Below are positions 42,104 to 46,074 of a stretch of 46,074 nucleotides of DNA, in pieces (the first letter of the stretch is position 1; each line of letters begins with the position of its first letter). The stretch is from Elusimicrobiota bacterium. Lineage in GTDB: Bacteria; Elusimicrobiota; Elusimicrobia; UBA1565; UBA9628. The stretch lies in the NCBI GenBank assembly GCA_016212825.1, contig JACRDS010000139.1, positions 1-46,074 of the forward strand, in the 5' to 3' direction. Position numbers and translations under genes: made by a program. Below the pieces are notes generated by a model. It did not search any database, was not told the DNA's origin, and saw only the letters and a program-made list of their open reading frames with translations.

Positions 42104-42964
42104 ATGGAACGGATCGCGCTGTTCGGGAAGGGCGGAGGAGGCAAGTCCACCATCGCCAGCAACATCAGCTACCTGTACGCCAAGAGCGGCCTGCGCGTGC
42201 TCCACGTGGGCTGCGATCCGAAGCGCGACTCGACGCTCCGCCTGCTTGGTCGCCGCGCCCGCACCAGCATCGCGGACGTCCCCTTCCCGGGAGACCCGCT
42301 CCAGGCCATCGAACGCTCCGCGGACGGCATCGACTGCGTGGAGACCGGCGGGCCGGTCCCCGGCATAGGCTGCGCGGGACGCGGCATCATCATGGCCATG
42401 GAGCAGTTCGAGCGCCTCCGCCTGCTCGAGCAGGACCGCTACGACGCGGTGGTCTTCGACGTCCTCGGGGACCTCGTCTGCGGCGGGTTCGCCGCCCCCC
42501 TGCGCAACGGCTTCGTGCGGAAGGTGGCGGTCGTGCTCTCCGACGAGCCCATGTCGCTCTTCGCGGCCAACAACCTCGCGCGCATGGTCCGCACGCACGC
42601 CGGCGGCGGCGTCGCCCTCGCGGGGCTCATCGGCAACTGCCGCTATGACGCCGATGCGGCGCGGAGCGTCCTGGAGGGCTTCGCGGCGCGCCTCGGCACG
42701 GAGCTGCTGGCCAGCTTCGGGGCCGAACCCCTGGTGCGCCGCGCAGAGCGCGCCTGCCAGACGGTCTCCCGGTTCGCGCCGAAGTCCGAGGTCTCCGGCC
42801 AGTTCGCCCGGCTGGCCACGACACTGCGGGACCTCGACGCATCCGTCCTGCCCCTGCCCACGCCGCTCGATGACGCGGCCCTGGACATGTTCCTGCGGGA
42901 CGGCGCCGACTCGCCCGCTGCGCCGCGGAGGAACCCAACACGCCCCAGACGCCCCGGGAAGTGA
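42104..42964 (+). CDS. NifH-like ATPase (nitrogenase Fe-protein family)
   Basis: The 286-aa protein has the P-loop GKGGGGKST (8-16), GCDPKRDST (37-44; NifH has GCDPKADST), GCAGRG (C90, R93) and FDVLGDLVCGGFAAPLR (C126). C90 and C126 match the two [4Fe-4S] ligands of NifH (Cys97 and Cys132 of A. vinelandii), and R93 matches Arg100. This family gives ATP-driven, low-potential one-electron transfer (NifH, BchL, BchX, CfbC). The GCAGRG version is the NifH-like one, unlike BchL. It is the only such gene in the window for three component-1-like sets. Start 42104 fits the family N-terminus; in-frame ATGs at 42071 and 42095 are alternatives. Coupled to the next gene as GTGA. Confidence 0.9.
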   Translation: MERIALFGKGGGGKSTIASNISYLYAKSGLRVLHVGCDPKRDSTLRLLGRRARTSIADVPFPGDPLQAIERSADGIDCVETGGPVPGIGCAGRGIIMAMEQFERLRLLEQDRYDAVVFDVLGDLVCGGFAAPLRNGFVRKVAVVLSDEPMSLFAANNLARMVRTHAGGGVALAGLIGNCRYDADAARSVLEGFAARLGTELLASFGAEPLVRRAERACQTVSRFAPKSEVSGQFARLATTLRDLDASVLPLPTPLDDAALDMFLRDGADSPAAPRRNPTRPRRPGK

Positions 42965-44772
42965 GTCCGGCGGCCGAGACCCCGGAAGACGGCCTGCCGC
43001 ACTGCCGCGGCTATGCCCCGGAAAAGGTCCGCGCACGCCTCGAGGGCCGGCTCAAGCTGGCCGGCAACCCCGACGGCGCCGGGGCCCGACTGACCAGGGT
43101 CGGGACCGAGAGCGAATCCGTGCTCTGGTTCGTGCTCCAGGGAGCCTCCGGGAAGGAGGCCTGGCTCGCCGTGTCCCCGGTCGGCGGAGAGCCCTGGGCC
43201 TTCAACGGCCGGACCCTGAAGATATCCCCCCGCTCCCAGGAAAGCGAGCTCTCGGCGCTGCACCGCGTCGGACTGGAAAGGCTGGGCGCCAAGCTCGACG
43301 GGACCTCCTTCGAGAGCCTGCGCCGGCTCATCAAGGGGCGCCCCGCGGCTGCCCCGGCGCCGGACGCGGCGCCCCCGCCGGACGCGCGGACGCAGCCTCC
43401 CCTTGGCCCGCACTGCGAGGACTGGGCGCATCCCGACCAGTGGCGCGAATTCTGCTGCTTCCCCGCCATCGAGTGGTGCCCGGGGGAGACCTTCCTGGGC
43501 TCCGTCATGTTCTCGGGCTCGGCCTGCACGCTCCGCTACGGGGACCTGGAGTGCCAGGAGGGCCTCCTCTACCTATCCCATGTCGCCCAGTCGCACTGGG
43601 CGTTCACGAAGGACCCGGGCGGTGATGCCCCCGCCGGCGGCATCCCGGAGTATCTGGCCCTGCTCGATGACCGGGACGTGATCCAAGGCGTCGGCGTGCG
43701 CAAGGTCGAGGACATCCTGGAGCGCATCCAGGACACCCCCTCCCAGAGCAGCCTCCAGTTCTACAACTGCTGCATACCCATGATGACGGGGGACGACGTG
43801 CGCGGCCCGCTGGCCCGGTTCCAGGAACGGACCGGGCGCAAGGTGGTGTTCACCGACATGTCCGCCGTGGGCTGTCACCAGGAGAGCCTCTCCCAGCACA
43901 TCCTCCGGGAGTTGTCCGCGGCGCCCCGGCCCTCTCCCAAGGCCGCGGAGGGCCGCCTCAATCTCGCCGGGTTCCGGCGCACGCGCGGCCGCGACGAGCT
44001 CGTAGGCCTGCTTGCCGACGTCGGCGTCGAGCTCAACGCCGCTATCCTGCCGGCGGTCGCCCCAGAGGACCTGGCCGGCTACCGCCGGGCGGCGGTTCAG
44101 GTCCTCATGCCCAACACCTACTACCGGGAGGTCTACGAGGTCCTGGGAGGCCTGGCCCTGCGCACCCTGGCGGGCCTCTCCCCCTACGGCGGTGCCGGCG
44201 CCGCGCGCTGGCTGCGCGCGGTCGGCGCCTGCTTCGACGGCGCCGTCGCCGCCCGGCTGGAGGCGGCCCTGGTCCGGCTCGACGCGACGATCCAGCCGGA
44301 GTGGGAGCGCCTGAGCCAGCGCGCCGCCGCGCACCGGGCCGGGTTCGTGCTGGGCCCCGGAGACGCGACCCGGCTGGCCGACCCGGCGTCCTCCGCCGGG
44401 GTCCAGATACCCGCCCTGCTGGCCGAAATGGGCTTCGGCATCGACCTGCTCGTCTTCCGGGAGAGGGGCCGGCCCGACGATGCCGGATGGCAGTCCCTGC
44501 TCTCCGGACTCCCCGGCGCGGACCGCCACCGCATCGTGCCGTTCGGCCGCCGCGAGGAGCTGTCCCGGAGCCTGCGCGCGGGCGGCCTGTCCATCGTCTA
44601 CTCGAATATCAGGAACGACCGCCGGCTCATCCGCCGCGGGCTGGCGGCCTTCTCGCTGCGGGACCTGGAGATGGGCCTGCCCGGCGCGCTGCGCAGCCTC
44701 AGGCGCCTGGTGGAGAGGTGCGAACTGCCCTACTTCCGCGAGAACGCCCGGCTCCTGGGAGGCGGGTCGTGA
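42961..44772 (+). CDS. Nitrogenase component-1-like protein, alpha (NifD/BchN-like) type, copy 3 (divergent)
   Basis: The 603-aa protein is distinct from copies 1 and 2. After an unassigned 150-residue N-terminus come REFCCFPAIEWCPGETF (C165, C166, C173), SGSACTLRYGDLEC (C189, C198), GVRKVEDILERI and YNCCIPMMTGDD (C270, C271), which match the order of NifD 'C..A', 'GPxGC' and 'CP.G.IGDD'. C173, C198 and C270 are the best candidate ligands, so this copy, unlike the others, keeps all three. The C-terminus FSLRDLEMGLPGALRSLRRLV matches the other alpha copies. GTG start; next to the NifH-like gene. Confidence 0.8.
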   Translation: MSPAAETPEDGLPHCRGYAPEKVRARLEGRLKLAGNPDGAGARLTRVGTESESVLWFVLQGASGKEAWLAVSPVGGEPWAFNGRTLKISPRSQESELSALHRVGLERLGAKLDGTSFESLRRLIKGRPAAAPAPDAAPPPDARTQPPLGPHCEDWAHPDQWREFCCFPAIEWCPGETFLGSVMFSGSACTLRYGDLECQEGLLYLSHVAQSHWAFTKDPGGDAPAGGIPEYLALLDDRDVIQGVGVRKVEDILERIQDTPSQSSLQFYNCCIPMMTGDDVRGPLARFQERTGRKVVFTDMSAVGCHQESLSQHILRELSAAPRPSPKAAEGRLNLAGFRRTRGRDELVGLLADVGVELNAAILPAVAPEDLAGYRRAAVQVLMPNTYYREVYEVLGGLALRTLAGLSPYGGAGAARWLRAVGACFDGAVAARLEAALVRLDATIQPEWERLSQRAAAHRAGFVLGPGDATRLADPASSAGVQIPALLAEMGFGIDLLVFRERGRPDDAGWQSLLSGLPGADRHRIVPFGRREELSRSLRAGGLSIVYSNIRNDRRLIRRGLAAFSLRDLEMGLPGALRSLRRLVERCELPYFRENARLLGGGS

Positions 44773-46070
44773 AGGCGCTGGACTGCCGGGCCGTGTTCAA
44801 CCAGCCCTACTCCGTCGGGGTCGAGCTCGCGGTCAACGCGGTGACCGACGCCTACCTGCTGCTCGACGCCCCGACATGCTCGCTGTATCGGGCCGGGTAC
44901 ATCCAGGGCAGCCATGACTCGACCTCGACGCTCTGGGACAGCGAGGGCGCCCACCGGGTCCAGATCTCGTCGACCATGACCGAGAAGATCGTCTCGGGGA
45001 ACCTGCCGGACCTCGCTCTGCGGCTGGGCCGGCTGGCGGCGGCCCCGGGCTGCGGCGCGGTCCTGGCTGCGGGCTTCCCCATGGCCAGGATCGCGGGTAC
45101 CCCCTACCAGACGATCTGGGACAGCCTAGCGCCGCGGCCGAAGGTCCCCTTCTTCCCGGTCCTGGGGGGGACGATCTCCGACGACTGGCTCGACGGCTAC
45201 GCCCACACTTTGCTGGCCCTGGCCAAAGGGCTTCCCCTGCCGAAGGCCGCCCGCCGGCGCACGGACGTCGCCATCGTGGGCTACATGCACGACCGCGGCG
45301 AGCACGACCATGTCGCGAACCTCGCCGAGCTGCGGCGTATGCTGGCGGCCATCGGACTCAACCTGGTCTCGGTCTGGCCGAACGGGGCCCCTTTGGCGGA
45401 CCTGCGCGCCGCGGCGGGTGCGGGCGCGATCCTCTCGTTCCCCTACGCGCGCGACGCCGCGGCCCGCCTGGCCGGGCGCCTGGGGGTGCCGCTGGTTGAA
45501 TGCGGCCTGCCGCTCGGCCTGGGGGCCTCGGCGGACTGGCTCGCGCAGGTGGGGACCGCGCTGGGCCGCGGGGCCCGGGCGGAGGCCTTCGCCAGGAAGG
45601 AGCGCGCCCGCCTCCTGCCCCGGCTTGAGTGGGCGGTAGAGGAGCTGTTCCTGCACTCCGAATTCATCTTCGGCGGCGACCCGGTGCTCCTTCGGCCCCT
45701 GGCGCGCCAGCTCTCGGAGCTCGGCGGGCGCCTGCGCGCGGCCTTCGTCATGGCGGGCGCCCATCACCGCCGGGAGTTCGGGGCCTGGGACGACCTGCCG
45801 TTCCCGGTATACGAGGCCCCGAGCGAGGACCGCCGCGCCGAGCTCCTGCGCGGCATGCACGCCGCTGACGGCCCTCCCGATTGCCAGATCGGCGTTCAGC
45901 CCTGGGAGCGCGACGATAAGTTCTGGAGGCGCGCGGTCGAGCTCGGCTTCCCCTCCTACCACAGCCACGCCTTCCACGACCGCCCATACCTCGGGTTCGA
46001 AGGCGCCCTGTGCCTGCTCAGCCGCATCGCAGAAGAGCTCCTCTGGTCGAGACGACTGCGGCGCGGCTAG
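44769..46070 (+). CDS. Nitrogenase component-1-like protein, beta (NifK/BchB-like) type, copy 3 (divergent)
   Basis: The 433-aa protein keeps DAPTC (Cys37) but has Ala106 in GFPMARIAG where copies 1 and 2 have the second ligand Cys. YMHDRGEHDHVANLAELRRML, FGGDPVLLRPLARQLSELGG and PYLGFEGALCLLSRIAEEL preserve the family layout. With three Cys in its alpha partner this gives a 3+1 ligand set. In DPOR the cluster has three BchN Cys and one BchB Asp; here Cys37 would take the Asp place. GTG start overlapping the previous stop. The window ends four bases after its stop. Confidence 0.8.
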   Translation: MKALDCRAVFNQPYSVGVELAVNAVTDAYLLLDAPTCSLYRAGYIQGSHDSTSTLWDSEGAHRVQISSTMTEKIVSGNLPDLALRLGRLAAAPGCGAVLAAGFPMARIAGTPYQTIWDSLAPRPKVPFFPVLGGTISDDWLDGYAHTLLALAKGLPLPKAARRRTDVAIVGYMHDRGEHDHVANLAELRRMLAAIGLNLVSVWPNGAPLADLRAAAGAGAILSFPYARDAAARLAGRLGVPLVECGLPLGLGASADWLAQVGTALGRGARAEAFARKERARLLPRLEWAVEELFLHSEFIFGGDPVLLRPLARQLSELGGRLRAAFVMAGAHHRREFGAWDDLPFPVYEAPSEDRRAELLRGMHAADGPPDCQIGVQPWERDDKFWRRAVELGFPSYHSHAFHDRPYLGFEGALCLLSRIAEELLWSRRLRRG

Positions 46071-46074
46071 CCGC

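Noticed and set aside
42104..46070. True nitrogenase (nifHDK) for N2 fixation
   Set aside because: The component-1-like subunits lack the P-cluster Cys set and a recognisable FeMo-cofactor Cys/His pair, and no nifB, nifE, nifN or nifV is present. A nitrogenase-like reductase fits better.

Overview
The window is GC-rich bacterial DNA. It starts inside a 16S rRNA gene (minus strand, 5' part only) and then carries one of the densest radical-SAM (rSAM) gene clusters I can recognise, interleaved with nitrogenase-like genes. From memory, nitrogenase paralogs surrounded by rSAM genes have been reported from groundwater Elusimicrobia (Elusimicrobiota), and the GC content and gene style fit that. The phylum is an inference, because I could not run the 16S sequence against a database.

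Layout. 1-1000: 16S 5' end, rRNA leader with boxA, and a strong rRNA promoter. 1088-6686: housekeeping or unrelated genes (an AAA+ ATPase of lower GC, a small membrane protein, a bidirectional terminator, a secreted Cys-rich repeat protein, an EF-G paralog, a metallo-hydrolase lipoprotein). 6794-23121: a 13-gene, tightly coupled plus-strand operon. It opens with a His-Xaa-Ser (Hxs) type cassette: an HxsD-like protein, an HxsB-like rSAM maturase and a 167-aa precursor with 32 Ser-His units at exact three-residue spacing. It continues with further rSAM enzymes, two of them cobalamin-binding, and the first nitrogenase component-1-like pair. 24139-31613: a divergent rSAM gene, a second component-1-like pair, a truncated third copy of the beta-type subunit, and a ferredoxin-carbamoyltransferase-rSAM fusion. 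31617-41986: a membrane glycosyltransferase-like protein, an rSAM gene plus a PP-loop adenylating enzyme, and a minus-strand operon with a TPR protein, a membrane-anchored SGNH hydrolase and an rSAM-like protein lacking one cluster cysteine. 42104-46070: a NifH-like ATPase with both Fe-S ligands intact, followed by a third, divergent component-1-like pair.

How the genes may work together (inference). NifH/BchL-type ATPases pass single low-potential electrons to a component-1 partner. The cysteines visible here predict one bridging [4Fe-4S] cluster per pair, as in DPOR (dark protochlorophyllide reductase), not P-cluster plus FeMo-cofactor, and no nifB, nifE, nifN or nifV is present. The locus is therefore a reductase, probably of a tetrapyrrole or another conjugated substrate, embedded in a biosynthetic pathway with twelve intact rSAM genes, B12-rSAM chemistry, carbamoylation, ATP-dependent adenylation, and possible glycosylation and deacylation. 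The Ser-His repeat peptide at the head of the operon suggests either that the product is a ribosomally made, rSAM-modified peptide (RiPP), or that a His-rich metal-binding peptide supplies a metal. The combination of an Hxs-type precursor cassette with nitrogenase-like reductases is the most novel feature of the window.

Several first genes of transcription units (1088, 24139 minus, 24200, 33590) have a -10-like hexamer exactly six bases before the start codon. This suggests leaderless mRNAs, while most genes inside operons have short overlaps or Shine-Dalgarno sequences.
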